Counted from the stretch's first letter, positions 1 to 8,312 are shown. The stretch: 29,679 nucleotides of DNA from Alphaproteobacteria bacterium (GCA_029266795.1 JAQSWE010000009.1:1-29679), one strand, 5' to 3'. A program made the numbers and translations. Notes: generated by a model not told the origin, from the sequence alone.

Positions 1-107
1 CGCATGTCGTTATAGGCGATGACGGATTCGAAGCTGAAAGCGGGTGCCGCCACCGCCGCGTGGGGGAGGAGCAAAGCAACGAGAATCAGAGCGAACAGGC
101 GGGTCAT
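1..107 (-). CDS. Secreted or periplasmic protein, N-terminal fragment (cut by window edge)
   Basis: Only the first 35 codons are visible. They begin at the ATG at 107-105, preceded on the minus strand by an AGAGGA ribosome binding site. The peptide starts MTRLF, continues with a run of about 14 hydrophobic residues (ALILVALLL...) and reaches an AVA-AP junction, which is a typical Sec signal peptide with signal peptidase I cleavage near residue 20. The mature part begins APAFSFESV and then leaves the window. No family can be assigned from so little sequence. It is divergent from the gene at 242. Confidence 0.7.
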   Translation of the reverse strand, partial: MTRLFALILVALLLPHAAVAAPAFSFESVIAYNDM

Positions 108-179
108 GGATATATCCTCTACCCCACCAGTTTACCCTTTTTTGCTGTTATCGACAAATATGGGAAAATTCAAAGCCCC

Positions 180-214
180 TAGGCAGGTTTATTCATATTC
201 GCTATAAATAAACC
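180..214 (+). promoter_or_regulatory. Putative promoter with overlapping dyad, upstream of the gene at 242
   Basis: A -10-like TATAAA (203-208) lies 17 bases after a -35-like TAGGCA (180-185). An inverted repeat, GGTTTATT (187-194) and AATAAACC (207-214), has perfect 8-base arms and a 12-base centre and overlaps the -10 element, as an operator would. Both elements were read by eye; the dyad is firmer than the promoter. Confidence 0.35.
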
Positions 215-241
215 TTCAGAAAACGGCGTTAAGGACGAGGC

Positions 242-1036
242 ATGGCTGACATCAAGCCACCGGAAAAAGACCCTGTGCCCGAGGTGAAGGATAAGGCGGC
301 AGCGCCTGCCCCCGAAGCCGCGCCAGGGCCGCCTGTTGCCGAACCCCCCGCACCTGTTCCACCGCCCGCCAACGACAACCCGACACCTTCCGAAGAAACC
401 AAGGCACCCGCGAAGAAACGCCCGCTCAAGGCCAAGCTGTTTGAAAAGGGCGTCGCCGTCGCGGGCTTCGGCGATATCCTGAGAGCATGGCGCGCGGAGG
501 GTAACCGCTTCCGCAACGTGATCAAGAGCGTGGGCCGCAAGGCGGCCGACATGATCGCGGGACGCATCGTTTCCGGCACGTTCCGCCTGATCGCGATTAC
601 CTGGGTCGCGGGCATGATCGGCGGCGTGTCGACTTTTGGCGGGCTTGCGCTGCTCGCGCTTGCGACGGGGACGGCGAGCGGCATTTACAACTACGGCAAG
701 GATTACCTGACCGAGCGTTTCTCCGGCCCGAAAGAGAAACGAGAGGCCGTGAAATTCATCGACCGCCAGCGCGCGAAGAGCGCGGGCATTTCCTTCCTGA
801 CCGGAACGGCGACCGGCGCGCTCGGCGCGTGGCTGGCCAAAACCGGCATCCTGCAAAACGCTTTCGGCGCGGTGAAGGATTTTGTGAAGAGCGGCGGCGG
901 GACCTTGTCCGACACGTTCAACCATCAATCGTCACCTATGGAGCCGCTGGCGGCGGCGTTCAGCGAAGCCGCGGCGAAGACAGATTCTGTGCGGATGCCA
1001 GTTCCCGCGCTTAAAAACATGCCGCGTTTAGGCTAA
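242..1036 (+). CDS. Proline/alanine-rich membrane protein of unknown function
   Basis: 264 residues. Residues 1-60 are a disordered Pro/Ala/Glu-rich segment containing a PANDN motif at 42-46, followed by a basic stretch (KKRPLKAKLF). The middle (about 110-160) is hydrophobic and glycine-rich, with likely membrane or amphipathic segments around residues 118-150, and another Gly/Ala-rich segment lies at about 182-200. The C-terminus is Ala-rich and polar. There is no signal peptide, so the N-terminus is probably cytoplasmic. The ATG at 242 has a GAGG-type ribosome binding site in the preceding bases. I do not recognise the family. It is followed by a separate promoter, so it is probably a single-gene unit. 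Confidence 0.75.
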   Translation: MADIKPPEKDPVPEVKDKAAAPAPEAAPGPPVAEPPAPVPPPANDNPTPSEETKAPAKKRPLKAKLFEKGVAVAGFGDILRAWRAEGNRFRNVIKSVGRKAADMIAGRIVSGTFRLIAITWVAGMIGGVSTFGGLALLALATGTASGIYNYGKDYLTERFSGPKEKREAVKFIDRQRAKSAGISFLTGTATGALGAWLAKTGILQNAFGAVKDFVKSGGGTLSDTFNHQSSPMEPLAAAFSEAAAKTDSVRMPVPALKNMPRLG

Positions 1037-1064
1037 GTGCCTGTTATAAAATAACAAAAACATA

Positions 1065-1092
1065 TTGACATAATGCATATAGGTGCTATTTT
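1065..1092 (+). promoter_or_regulatory. Sigma70-type promoter for the gene at 1132
   Basis: A perfect -35 TTGACA (1065-1070) is followed after 16 bases by TATTTT (1087-1092). It lies in a short AT-rich gap and would start transcription about 30 bases before the ATG at 1132. The same TTGACA-like/TATTTT layout recurs before ahcY. Confidence 0.5.
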
Positions 1093-1131
1093 TACGGCAG
1101 TCCATCATCCTGCTTTAAAAGGCCTATTTCC

Positions 1132-2247
1132 ATGGTTCAACCCACCAAGCCCTGGCCGGCACCCGGCCGTTTCGATGACGCGCTGTCGGAAATCGTGGCG
1201 AAGGGCGACATCGCCGAAGCCCGCGAATTTTTCGACAAGGCTTTCTGGCAGAACCGGCAGGACCCGCCCGCATGGAAACATCTGCGCCTTGCCCTCATGC
1301 GCGAAGATGCGCCGATGATCCGCCTGCTCGCGACTTGGGGGGCGCATCCCTCCGAAGACGACATGGCGAATTTGCGCGCGGCGGAAGCCGACAAATATCT
1401 GCGCTACGTCCAGCTACTGCGTCAGGGCGGCTTGCGCAGCAACGGCCAGCCTTGGGAAGAACTTGCGCCAGCATCGAACCCCGCACCGGCGAATGACCCT
1501 GTCGCAGGGCAGGCTTTCGTCGATGGCCGCTTCGTCGACAAGCGCGTCGAAAAAATTCCGCAGGAATGGCGCAAAGTGCTGGCGACGTTCCATGCCGCAG
1601 GCTCGCCCGAGGCGGTGATCGCGGGCGGCGCGCTGCGCGACCTTTTCAACGAACGCCCCATCCGCGACGTCGATATCTTCATGCGCAGCCAAGGCTCGCA
1701 AAAGAAAAACCGCGCCTACCTGAAGGACGTGTTCAACGCCGCCGGCATCGCGGTCAAGGAACAGGAATTCCGCCAGAGCGACGGTTACGGCTTCAGCATC
1801 ACCAAGGAAGCCTTCCCCGAGCCGAAAAGCCATGTCGAAAAAGATTTCGATATGGCTAAGCGCACGCGCTCGCTGGAAAGCTGGAAACTGGTCGCCGGCC
1901 CCGCCAACACCGAATACAACGTGATTTTCGTGGAAGACACCCTCGACCGCAAACTGGTCAAGGAAACGAGCAAGTTCGAGGGTAAATCGATTTTCGTCGG
2001 CGGCCTGCTCGACGCCTTCGATATCGGCATCACGCAGATTGCGAGCGACGGCGAGGAAATCGTCAGCACGCGCGCTTATGACGAAGACGTGCGCCTGAAA
2101 CGCCTGACCCTGACGCGCCCGAATGACGCGACGGTCGACCATGCGCAGCGCATTATCAAGAAATACCCCGATTTCACGCAGAGCGAGGAATTGAAGGAAC
2201 TGCTGCGGCCCAAGCCGCGCCCGTCGCGCTACGACAGCTGGTCGTAA
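1132..2247 (+). CDS. Nucleotidyltransferase-fold protein with N-terminal helical extension
   Basis: 371 residues. The central part carries the hallmark of the polymerase-beta/poly(A)-polymerase-head superfamily: GGALRD at 165-170 and, after about ten residues, DVDIF at 179-183, where the two Asp would bind metal. A third carboxylate may lie in the later strand around EYNVIFVED. The substrate cannot be told; it may act on RNA, protein or a small molecule. Residues 1-115 are mostly helical and unrelated to that fold, and a PAND sequence (119-122) marks a linker before the catalytic domain. The C-terminus is basic. The ATG at 1132 follows a good promoter, and the gene ends at a strong terminator, so it is monocistronic. 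Confidence 0.75.
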   Translation: MVQPTKPWPAPGRFDDALSEIVAKGDIAEAREFFDKAFWQNRQDPPAWKHLRLALMREDAPMIRLLATWGAHPSEDDMANLRAAEADKYLRYVQLLRQGGLRSNGQPWEELAPASNPAPANDPVAGQAFVDGRFVDKRVEKIPQEWRKVLATFHAAGSPEAVIAGGALRDLFNERPIRDVDIFMRSQGSQKKNRAYLKDVFNAAGIAVKEQEFRQSDGYGFSITKEAFPEPKSHVEKDFDMAKRTRSLESWKLVAGPANTEYNVIFVEDTLDRKLVKETSKFEGKSIFVGGLLDAFDIGITQIASDGEEIVSTRAYDEDVRLKRLTLTRPNDATVDHAQRIIKKYPDFTQSEELKELLRPKPRPSRYDSWS

Positions 2248-2250
2248 ATA

Positions 2251-2282
2251 AAAAAGGCCGGGAATTTCTTCCCGGCCTTTTT
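2251..2282. terminator. Bidirectional intrinsic terminator
   Basis: GGCCGGGAA (2256-2264) pairs perfectly with TTCCCGGCC (2269-2277) around a TTTC loop. Flanking A-tract (2251-2255) and T-tract (2278-2282) make it work in both directions. It sits between the convergent genes ending at 2247 and 2299. Confidence 0.93.
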
Positions 2283-2298
2283 CCTGTCGCCTATTCCC

Positions 2299-3138
2299 TT
2301 AGAACGGGAATTTGTTCTTCAGCAGGTCGCCCGGGCTCTTGGGCGATTTAGGCGTGCCGCCATTGCCCGGCATGCCCGGGATCGGCAAGTTGCCGCCACC
2401 CGGCAGCAAGCCGTTCAGCTGCTGGAAATTCTTGAACTGTTCCTGCAGTTTCAGGTTTTCGCCCATGAAACCGGGCAGGTTTTTCATCAGCTGGTCGCCC
2501 GCGATCAGGAAGACGCCGGTCTGCAAAACATTCAGCAGCTCGGGCGGAAAGGGGGCCTGATTGCTGGGCTTTTCCGCGCGGCTCCTGATCATCGTGCCGT
2601 TGCCCTTGTCGACCACAACTGCGCCCGCATCGTTGCGGACCTGCACGCGGCCTTCCTGCACGTGCACGCCGTAGGCATCCTTCACGCGACCGCCGAGGAC
2701 GACCGTGCCGCGCACGCCGATATTGCCGTAGGGCGTGTTGATCGATACATCAGGATTTTTCTTCTTCGCCAGTTGGCCGCTCGTGTATTTGAACGCGCCC
2801 TGCAGCACGTTGAAGCTGCCCTTGTTCACATTGGCGTTCTGGGGGTCGAACACATATTTATCGACTTTCAACTTGGAATTTTCCGACAGCGTGAATTGCG
2901 TGTTGTCGATGAAGAGGATGAAGATGCGTCCCTTCGGCCCTGTCGCGATGACATCGTTCATATGCACGCGCGTCTTGACTGCGGCGGCCATAGGCTGCTT
3001 GCCGGGCTGCGTCACGGTGCCGGCACCTTCCACTTCGAGGATGGTGCCGATGATGCCTTCCGGCGCGGGTGCGGCGGCGAAGGCGGTATGCTGGGCGAGA
3101 AGGAAAAATGCGGCGAGGAACGCGAGTGATTTGAACAT
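2299..3138 (-). CDS. Secreted FecR-domain protein
   Basis: 279 residues. The N-terminus MFKSLAFLAAFFLLA...AFA-AAP is a Sec signal peptide cut near residue 22, placing the protein in the periplasm or outside the cell. Residues about 50-175 match the FecR domain family (PF04773 type): a strand-rich segment with an IFILFIDNTQFTLSENSKL-like block and the typical TPYGNIGVRGTVV motif at 135-147. Unlike iron-dicitrate FecR there is no cytoplasmic or transmembrane anti-sigma part, so it is the stand-alone secreted type of unknown role. The C-terminal 70 residues are Pro/Gly-rich and low in complexity. It shares the terminator at 2251-2282 with the convergent gene. Confidence 0.85.
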   Translation of the reverse strand: MFKSLAFLAAFFLLAQHTAFAAAPAPEGIIGTILEVEGAGTVTQPGKQPMAAAVKTRVHMNDVIATGPKGRIFILFIDNTQFTLSENSKLKVDKYVFDPQNANVNKGSFNVLQGAFKYTSGQLAKKKNPDVSINTPYGNIGVRGTVVLGGRVKDAYGVHVQEGRVQVRNDAGAVVVDKGNGTMIRSRAEKPSNQAPFPPELLNVLQTGVFLIAGDQLMKNLPGFMGENLKLQEQFKNFQQLNGLLPGGGNLPIPGMPGNGGTPKSPKSPGDLLKNKFPF

Positions 3139-3227
3139 GGGTTGCCTTTCAGGGCGGTTAAATGCCCGACCATCTTATCCGAGGGCGAAGGTTGTGTTAA
3201 GGTCGGCGGATAAAGGAATTTTGCGCG

Positions 3228-3785
3228 ATGTTTCCAGAAGTGGATGAAGTGCGGCAGCGGCTTGCGAATTTTACCGGCGATTACTGGATCGCGGGCGGAT
3301 GGGCTGTTGACCTGCGCCTTGGCCACCAAACGCGCCGCCACAAAGACATCGAAATCGCCATCGACCGGCGCGAACAACGGCTGCTGGTGGATTTGGCGGG
3401 GCTGTCGCATATCGAATACGCGCATAGCGGGCAGATGTTCCGCTGGGGCGGCGAGGGGCTGCGATTGCCGATACACGAACTCTATGCCTATTTCACCGAT
3501 GGTTTCGTGCTGGAGGTGTTGTTGAACGAATTCGACGGCGATGACTGGATATACCGCCGCAACGGTCATGTGAAACTGGAATATACAAGGTTTGCGAGCG
3601 GCGAGGCTTTGCCCGCTATCGTCGTCCTGTTGTATAAATCGAAAAGCCCACGCCCGCAGGACGAACAGGATTTTGAATCGCTGCTGCCGAAACTGGATGC
3701 GGGCGACAGGCTGTGGCTGCGCGAGGCGATTGCGCGCGATTATCCGCGCCACCACTGGATTGCGGCATTAAAGGAAAAAGCATGA
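3228..3785 (+). CDS. ANT(2'')-like nucleotidyltransferase
   Basis: 185 residues. The N-terminal block WIAGGWAVDLRLG (20-32), then HKDIEI (38-43) with Asp40 and Glu42, matches the nucleotidyltransferase fold of the aminoglycoside-2''-adenylyltransferase-like family (PF10706 type). The C-terminal half has the family's VVLLYKSKSPRPQDEQDF segment (132-149). Members of this family in ordinary chromosomes are mostly uncharacterised, so aminoglycoside resistance should not be assumed. AAAGGA precedes the ATG at 3228. Its stop overlaps the start of the next gene by 4 bases (ATGA), which implies translational coupling with the racemase-fold gene. Confidence 0.8.
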   Translation: MFPEVDEVRQRLANFTGDYWIAGGWAVDLRLGHQTRRHKDIEIAIDRREQRLLVDLAGLSHIEYAHSGQMFRWGGEGLRLPIHELYAYFTDGFVLEVLLNEFDGDDWIYRRNGHVKLEYTRFASGEALPAIVVLLYKSKSPRPQDEQDFESLLPKLDAGDRLWLREAIARDYPRHHWIAALKEKA

Positions 3786-4492
3786 CGGCACAGGAAATCA
3801 GGATCGCCGCTTTCGGCGCGCTCAATCCCGACAGTTACGATGAATTCGCAGCACGGCTGGCGGATGCTGCAAAGGGCAGTAATTATAAATTATCATCGGC
3901 AGCGCCCTATCCGAATGTGCAGGCGGTGTCGCAGCCGGGACGCCCCTTGCGTGCCGAAGCGTTGCAAGACCCTGCGAAAAAGGAAGAATTATTCGCCGCC
4001 GTCGCGGGCGACGGGCTCGCCATCGGCGCGGGTGACGCGCAAATTCTGGTCATGCCCTGCATGTCGATGATCGGTTTCCATGACGGCGTGGAAAAGGCGC
4101 TCGGCCGCAGAATCCTCCGCCTGTCGGATGCGCTGGTGGCGCAGTACAAAGACGTTGCGCAGCTGGGCGTCATCCATATGCGCCCCGCGAAACAACGGAT
4201 TGTCGAACTGTTTGGCAGCAAGGCCGTCACACCTAACGACGCGCAGGCGGAAAAGTTGTTGGCAGCCGAGGAAGAAGCAAAGCGTGCGGGCAATTCAGCA
4301 CCCGTCGAAGCCGTGATGCGCGACATCGTCCTCGACTGGAAAGCCAAAGGCATCACCGAGATTTTATTCGCGCGCGCCGATGCGCCGAAGGCCAAACATG
4401 GAAACGCCGGGACTGTGCCCGGCGTGACCATTCTCAGTTATTTCGATATCCTTGCAGCATATACGGCGCAGGAAATGGCCAAGATCAGTTAA
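3782..4492 (+). CDS. Asp/Glu racemase-fold protein lacking the second catalytic Cys
   Basis: 236 residues from the ATG at 3782, chosen because it overlaps the previous stop as ATGA; upstream in-frame codons would run far into that gene. The segment AQILVMPCMSMIGF (86-99) followed by GRRILRLSDAL resembles the N-terminal half of aspartate/glutamate racemase family proteins, where a Cys in P-C-N/M-T/S acts as base; here it is Cys93. The second half, where a two-base racemase has GCTE-like Cys, reads EILFARADAP with no Cys. It may therefore be a one-base enzyme of this superfamily or an inactive relative. Its 3' end overlaps ohr on the other strand by 8 bases. Confidence 0.65.
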   Translation: MTAQEIRIAAFGALNPDSYDEFAARLADAAKGSNYKLSSAAPYPNVQAVSQPGRPLRAEALQDPAKKEELFAAVAGDGLAIGAGDAQILVMPCMSMIGFHDGVEKALGRRILRLSDALVAQYKDVAQLGVIHMRPAKQRIVELFGSKAVTPNDAQAEKLLAAEEEAKRAGNSAPVEAVMRDIVLDWKAKGITEILFARADAPKAKHGNAGTVPGVTILSYFDILAAYTAQEMAKIS

Positions 4493-4901
4493 CCTGCTCG
4501 CCATTTGCCTTCAGCGTGACGGGTACGTTGCCGCGCAGGCCTTTGGAATAGGGGCAGACCTTGTCGGCTTCCTTCACCAGTTCCGCCGCTTCCGCCTTGT
4601 CGAGCGAGGGCAGCAGCACATTGAGCGTGACAGCCAGCGAAAACCCCTTGTCATCCTGGTTCAGCGCAACTTCGGACTGGATCGAGATCGCGCCGGTTTC
4701 CAGTTTTTTCTGGCCCGCGACGAAGCCGACCGCGCCCGCGAAGCAGGCAGCATAGCCGACGGCGAATAATTGTTCGGGGTTGGTGCCGGTCCCCGTGCTG
4801 CCGGGGCGGGACAGCGTTACGGACAGTTTTTTGTCGTCGGTTTCACCCGTGCCTTCGCGGCCGCCGGTGACGTTCGCATGTGCAGTATACAGTACAGGCA
4901 T
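4485..4901 (-). CDS. ohr: Organic hydroperoxide resistance protein (Ohr/OsmC family)
   Basis: 138 residues, the usual length for Ohr. This cytoplasmic thiol peroxidase reduces organic hydroperoxides using two cysteines; here they are Cys53 in the helix motif AACFAGAV and Cys116 in VCPYSKG. The TGTGTNPEQLFAVGYAACF block and the early conserved Arg (TGGREG) match Ohr rather than OsmC. Family members are usually induced through OhrR, but no ohrR is visible nearby. It is convergent with the racemase-fold gene, and no terminator is evident in the 8-base overlap. Confidence 0.95.
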   Translation of the reverse strand: MPVLYTAHANVTGGREGTGETDDKKLSVTLSRPGSTGTGTNPEQLFAVGYAACFAGAVGFVAGQKKLETGAISIQSEVALNQDDKGFSLAVTLNVLLPSLDKAEAAELVKEADKVCPYSKGLRGNVPVTLKANGEQVN

Positions 4902-4927
4902 TTTAACACTCCCTTTGGTTGTTACGT

Positions 4928-5404
4928 TTATTTGCTTATCTTCGCGGCTTTTTGGATATAGGCCGAAAAACCGGGATCTTCACCCACCAGCAGCCCCGGC
5001 AGCGCGGCGCGGAAATCGTCGCGGCGGCACCAGACCTGGATGTAATCTTCCCATGTCGCCCATAGACGCTTCGTCTGGCGGTCCATGTGTTCTTCGTAGA
5101 CAAGGATATAGGCGCGCTCGAACAGCGCGACAAGCATGTCGAAAATAATAGATTTGCGCTCTTTTTGTTCCGCCGACAGTTTTTCGTCAGGGATATGGCC
5201 GGTCATCAGCTGGAGGTCGGCGTTCATGATGAGAAGGTTGTTGAACTTGGCGTATTCCTCCGCCAGTTTCTGGTACAGCTCCTCGTCCTCCTGCTGGCGT
5301 TCCTTCCAGTTGTCGTACATCAGCATCACGATCGCGTAGGGCAGGCCGATGACGGTGATGACGTAGCTCGCCAATTCCCATGCCTGCAATGTCTGTTCGT
5401 TCAT
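4928..5404 (-). CDS. Single-pass membrane protein with helical cytoplasmic domain, unknown function
   Basis: 158 residues from the ATG at 5404, which overlaps the stop of the MFS gene by 4 bases (ATGA); longer in-frame readings run antisense to nothing and into the MFS gene. One transmembrane segment lies at about 13-31 (ASYVITVIGLPYAIVMLMY). After it comes a charged helical stretch (WKERQQEDEELYQKLAEEYAKF), possibly a coiled coil, and a helix-rich C-terminus with a WATWEDYIQVWCRRDDF block. I do not recognise the family. Tight coupling suggests it works with, or is co-expressed with, the transporter. Confidence 0.8.
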   Translation of the reverse strand: MNEQTLQAWELASYVITVIGLPYAIVMLMYDNWKERQQEDEELYQKLAEEYAKFNNLLIMNADLQLMTGHIPDEKLSAEQKERKSIIFDMLVALFERAYILVYEEHMDRQTKRLWATWEDYIQVWCRRDDFRAALPGLLVGEDPGFSAYIQKAAKISK

Positions 5405-6588
5405 GCGTGTTTCTTTCCAAGTAACGGGCGCAGCGCAAGGAAGCCCAGCAGCGACAGCACCGAAAACACCGCGCCCGCAGCGAAGGTAATCACAGGGCCG
5501 TGGGCGCTCCACAGGTAACCCGCGATGACGCTCGCCGCCAGCAGCGCGATGCCGGTCACGAAATTGTAAACGCCGAAGCCCGTGTCGCGCAAGTGGGCGG
5601 GCACGCTGTCGGCGATATAGGCGGTGATAATGCCTTGCGTCAGCCCCATATGGAGCCCCCACAGGCCCGCGCCGATAAATACCAGCACAGGCGTATTTGC
5701 ATAGGCCAGCACGATATCGGCCAGCACCAGCGTCGCAATCCCCGCCACCAGCAACCCCTGCCGCCCGATTTTATCCGACAGCGCGCCGACCGGCCATGCC
5801 GACAGCGAATAGACCGCATTCATCGCAATCAGAATGGCAGGCGCGAAAGCGACGCCAAGGCCGATATTGTCGCCGCGCAGAATCAGGAATGCCTCCGAAA
5901 ACCGCGCCAGCGTCAGGATGGAGGCAACGAAAGTCACGACCCAAAAGATCGGCGACAGCAATTTCAGCTGGCTGCGTCGCAAGGGGAAGGGTTTCTTTTC
6001 GGTCGATGCCGCGCGCGCCGGTTCCTTGATGGCGAAAATAATGATCAGCAGCACGAACAGCGCGGGAATGACCGCCGCCCAGAACACGAAACGATAATCG
6101 TTGAATGTCCAGATCATCAGCAGCATGGCGATGAGCGGTCCCAGGAACGCGCCCAGCGTGTCCATCGATTGACGCAGCCCATACGCCGCGCCGCGCATGG
6201 GCTCCGGCGTCACATCGGCGAGGAATGCGTCGCGGGGCGCGACGCGGATGCCCTTGCCGATGCGGTCGATAAAGCGCGCGGTCAGCACGGTTGCGAAACT
6301 GTCGGCGAGCGGGAAGAGGGGCTTGGTGACGGTCGCAAGGCCGTAGCCGAGCAGCAATAAAGGTTTTCGCTTGCCGATCCAGTCGCTGATCGCGCCGGAA
6401 AATATTTTGACGATCGACGCGGTCGCCTCCGCAATCCCTTCCAGTATGCCGACCGACAGCGCCGATACGCCCAGCACGCCGGTCAGGAATAGCGGCAGCA
6501 GGCTGTGGATCATCTCGGACGAGATATCCATGAACATGCTGACGAAGCCGAGCGCATAGACGCCCTTTGGCATGGTGTTGCGCGACAT
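5401..6588 (-). CDS. MFS transporter
   Basis: 395 residues with about twelve hydrophobic segments. The major facilitator signature between TM2 and TM3 is seen as SDWIGKRKPLLLLGY. The RFIDRIGKGIRVAPRDAFLADV block is typical of a bacterial MFS subgroup of putative drug or metabolite exporters. The substrate is unknown. The ATG at 6588 is preceded by AAGG on the minus strand. It is the first gene of a two-gene unit with the small membrane protein at 4928-5404, and it is divergent from the P-loop gene at 6671. Confidence 0.9.
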   Translation of the reverse strand: MSRNTMPKGVYALGFVSMFMDISSEMIHSLLPLFLTGVLGVSALSVGILEGIAEATASIVKIFSGAISDWIGKRKPLLLLGYGLATVTKPLFPLADSFATVLTARFIDRIGKGIRVAPRDAFLADVTPEPMRGAAYGLRQSMDTLGAFLGPLIAMLLMIWTFNDYRFVFWAAVIPALFVLLIIIFAIKEPARAASTEKKPFPLRRSQLKLLSPIFWVVTFVASILTLARFSEAFLILRGDNIGLGVAFAPAILIAMNAVYSLSAWPVGALSDKIGRQGLLVAGIATLVLADIVLAYANTPVLVFIGAGLWGLHMGLTQGIITAYIADSVPAHLRDTGFGVYNFVTGIALLAASVIAGYLWSAHGPVITFAAGAVFSVLSLLGFLALRPLLGKKHA

Positions 6589-6618
6589 TTTGTAAACCTT
6601 TGGCGGCCATGTTAGGGC

Positions 6619-6646
6619 TTTTATCGGCGGGTGGAAAGGCTATACT
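6619..6646 (+). promoter_or_regulatory. Possible promoter for the P-loop gene and downstream operon
   Basis: TATACT (6641-6646) is a good -10. It lies 16 bases after a weak TTTTAT (6619-6624) and about 25 bases before the ATG at 6671. The -35 is poor. Confidence 0.3.
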
Positions 6647-6670
6647 GGCAGCCTGTTTTATGGGTGTTTC

Positions 6671-7195
6671 ATGCAGCGTATCGTTATCCTCGGATGCACC
6701 GGTTCCGGCAAGACCACTTTCGGAAAAAAACTCGCCGCCAAACTGGGCTGCGAGGCCGTCGATCTTGACGAATTGCACTGGCTCCCCAACTGGCAGACGC
6801 GCGATGTAGACGAGTTCCGCGCCCGCGTGCGCGAAAAATCGCAGATGGATAAATGGGTCATCATGGGCAATTATTCGAAAACCCGCGACATGACCTGGCC
6901 CTATGCCGATACCTTTATCTGGATCGACCTCCCGTTTTTCACGGTGTTCCGCCAGCTGCTGTCGCGCTCCATCCGCCGCGCGCGCGACAAATTGCTGATC
7001 TGCAACGGCAATACCGAAACATGGCGAAAACTTTTCTCATCCGACAGCATTATGGTCTGGATGCTGAAAACCTATGGCAAGCGCAAAAAAGAATATGGCG
7101 AGATTTTCAAGGCTGGAAATGTCGGCAGCGTTACCTATATCCGTCTGCGCAGCCATGCCGAGGCTGACGCTTTCCTGCACAACCTGAAACCGTAA
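6671..7195 (+). CDS. P-loop NTPase of the adenylate-kinase-like / topology-modulation type
   Basis: 174 residues. The Walker A motif GCTGSGKT is at 8-15, followed by DLDELHWLPNW (31-41), characteristic of small kinase-like P-loop proteins often annotated as adenylate kinase or DNA topology modulation protein (FlaR-like). The RRARDKLLI segment could form the Arg-rich lid that binds the phosphoryl donor. The true substrate of these proteins is largely unknown. The gene is followed after 10 bases by the Old Yellow Enzyme gene and then by a GNAT gene on the same strand, so the three probably form an operon. Confidence 0.82.
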   Translation: MQRIVILGCTGSGKTTFGKKLAAKLGCEAVDLDELHWLPNWQTRDVDEFRARVREKSQMDKWVIMGNYSKTRDMTWPYADTFIWIDLPFFTVFRQLLSRSIRRARDKLLICNGNTETWRKLFSSDSIMVWMLKTYGKRKKEYGEIFKAGNVGSVTYIRLRSHAEADAFLHNLKP

Positions 7196-7205
7196 GAGCA
7201 ATCAA

Positions 7206-8312
7206 ATGTCCGTGCCTTTGTTTACCCCCATCACCTTCCGCGGCCTGACCATCCGCAACCGCATCGGTGTCTCGCCCATGTGCCAGTATTCGAGCCAAGA
7301 CGGTTTTGCGAATGACTGGCATCTGGTGCATGTCGGCTCCCGCGCGCTCGGTGGTGCGGGCATGGTCATCATGGAAGCGACGGGCGTCACGCCCGAAGGG
7401 CGCATCACGCCGCTCTGCCACGGCATTTGGAAAGACGCGCATATCGACATGCTGAAGCGCATCACGGCCTTTACCATCGGCCATGGCGCGGCCATCGGCA
7501 TCCAGCTGGCCCATGCGGGGCGCAAGGCCAGCATGGCGGCACCGTGGGAAGGTGGCAAGCGGTTAAAAAAACCCGAAGGCGGCTGGACGACCATCGCCCC
7601 CTCACCGCTCGCCTTTTCGCCAGATATGGAAGCGCCCCATGAAATGAGCCTCGATGACATCAAAAAACTGAAGGATGATTTCGTCGCAGGCGCGCGCCGC
7701 GCGGTGCAGGCGGGCTTTCAAATTCTCGAAATTCACGGCGCGCATGGCTACCTGCTGCATGAATTCTATTCGCCGCTGTCAAACAAGCGCACCGATGAAT
7801 ACGGCGGCACCGAAGAAAACCGCTTCCGCCTGATCTGCGAAATCGCCCGCGCGATCCGCGCTGAAATTCCACAGCAGGTGATTCTTGCCGTGCGTCTCTC
7901 CTGCTCCGACTGGCAGGACGGCGGCGTGACGATTGACGACACTGTGCGGCTTTCCGCCGCGCTGAAAAAGGAGGGCGTCGATTTCATCGATTGCTCCTCG
8001 GGCGCGCTGACGCCGGACGGAAAAATTCCGGTCGGCCCGAATTACCAGGTGCCGTTTGCCAAGGCGATCAAAGACAAGGCCGCGATCCCCACCGCCGCCG
8101 TCGGCATGATCAACGAGCCCGCGCAGGCAAACGACATCATCAAATCGGGCGAGGCCGATATGGTATTCCTTGCCCGCGCCATGCTGCGCGATCCGTACTG
8201 GCCGCTCCATGCCGCGGATGTGCTGGGCGCCGAAATGGACGTGCCGGTGCAATATTTGCGCGGCTACCGCTCCGAACAACTGGCCCGCCCGCGCCAGAAA
8301 AAGGCCGGCTGA
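7206..8312 (+). CDS. namA: NADPH dehydrogenase, YqjM/NamA-type Old Yellow Enzyme
   Basis: 368 residues, a TIM-barrel FMN ene-reductase that uses NAD(P)H to reduce activated C=C bonds. The start LFTPITFRGLTIRNRI and SPMCQYS with Cys26 and Tyr28 are the marks of the thermophilic-like (YqjM) class, in which that Cys tunes the flavin. LAHAGRKAS (101-109) carries the His that binds substrate. HGAHGYLLHEFYSPLSNKR with RTDEYGG follows at the usual place, and DMVFLARAMLRDPYWP near the C-terminus is the phosphate-binding strand. Its physiological substrate is unknown. The stop overlaps the next start (TGATG). Confidence 0.93.
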   Translation: MSVPLFTPITFRGLTIRNRIGVSPMCQYSSQDGFANDWHLVHVGSRALGGAGMVIMEATGVTPEGRITPLCHGIWKDAHIDMLKRITAFTIGHGAAIGIQLAHAGRKASMAAPWEGGKRLKKPEGGWTTIAPSPLAFSPDMEAPHEMSLDDIKKLKDDFVAGARRAVQAGFQILEIHGAHGYLLHEFYSPLSNKRTDEYGGTEENRFRLICEIARAIRAEIPQQVILAVRLSCSDWQDGGVTIDDTVRLSAALKKEGVDFIDCSSGALTPDGKIPVGPNYQVPFAKAIKDKAAIPTAAVGMINEPAQANDIIKSGEADMVFLARAMLRDPYWPLHAADVLGAEMDVPVQYLRGYRSEQLARPRQKKAG

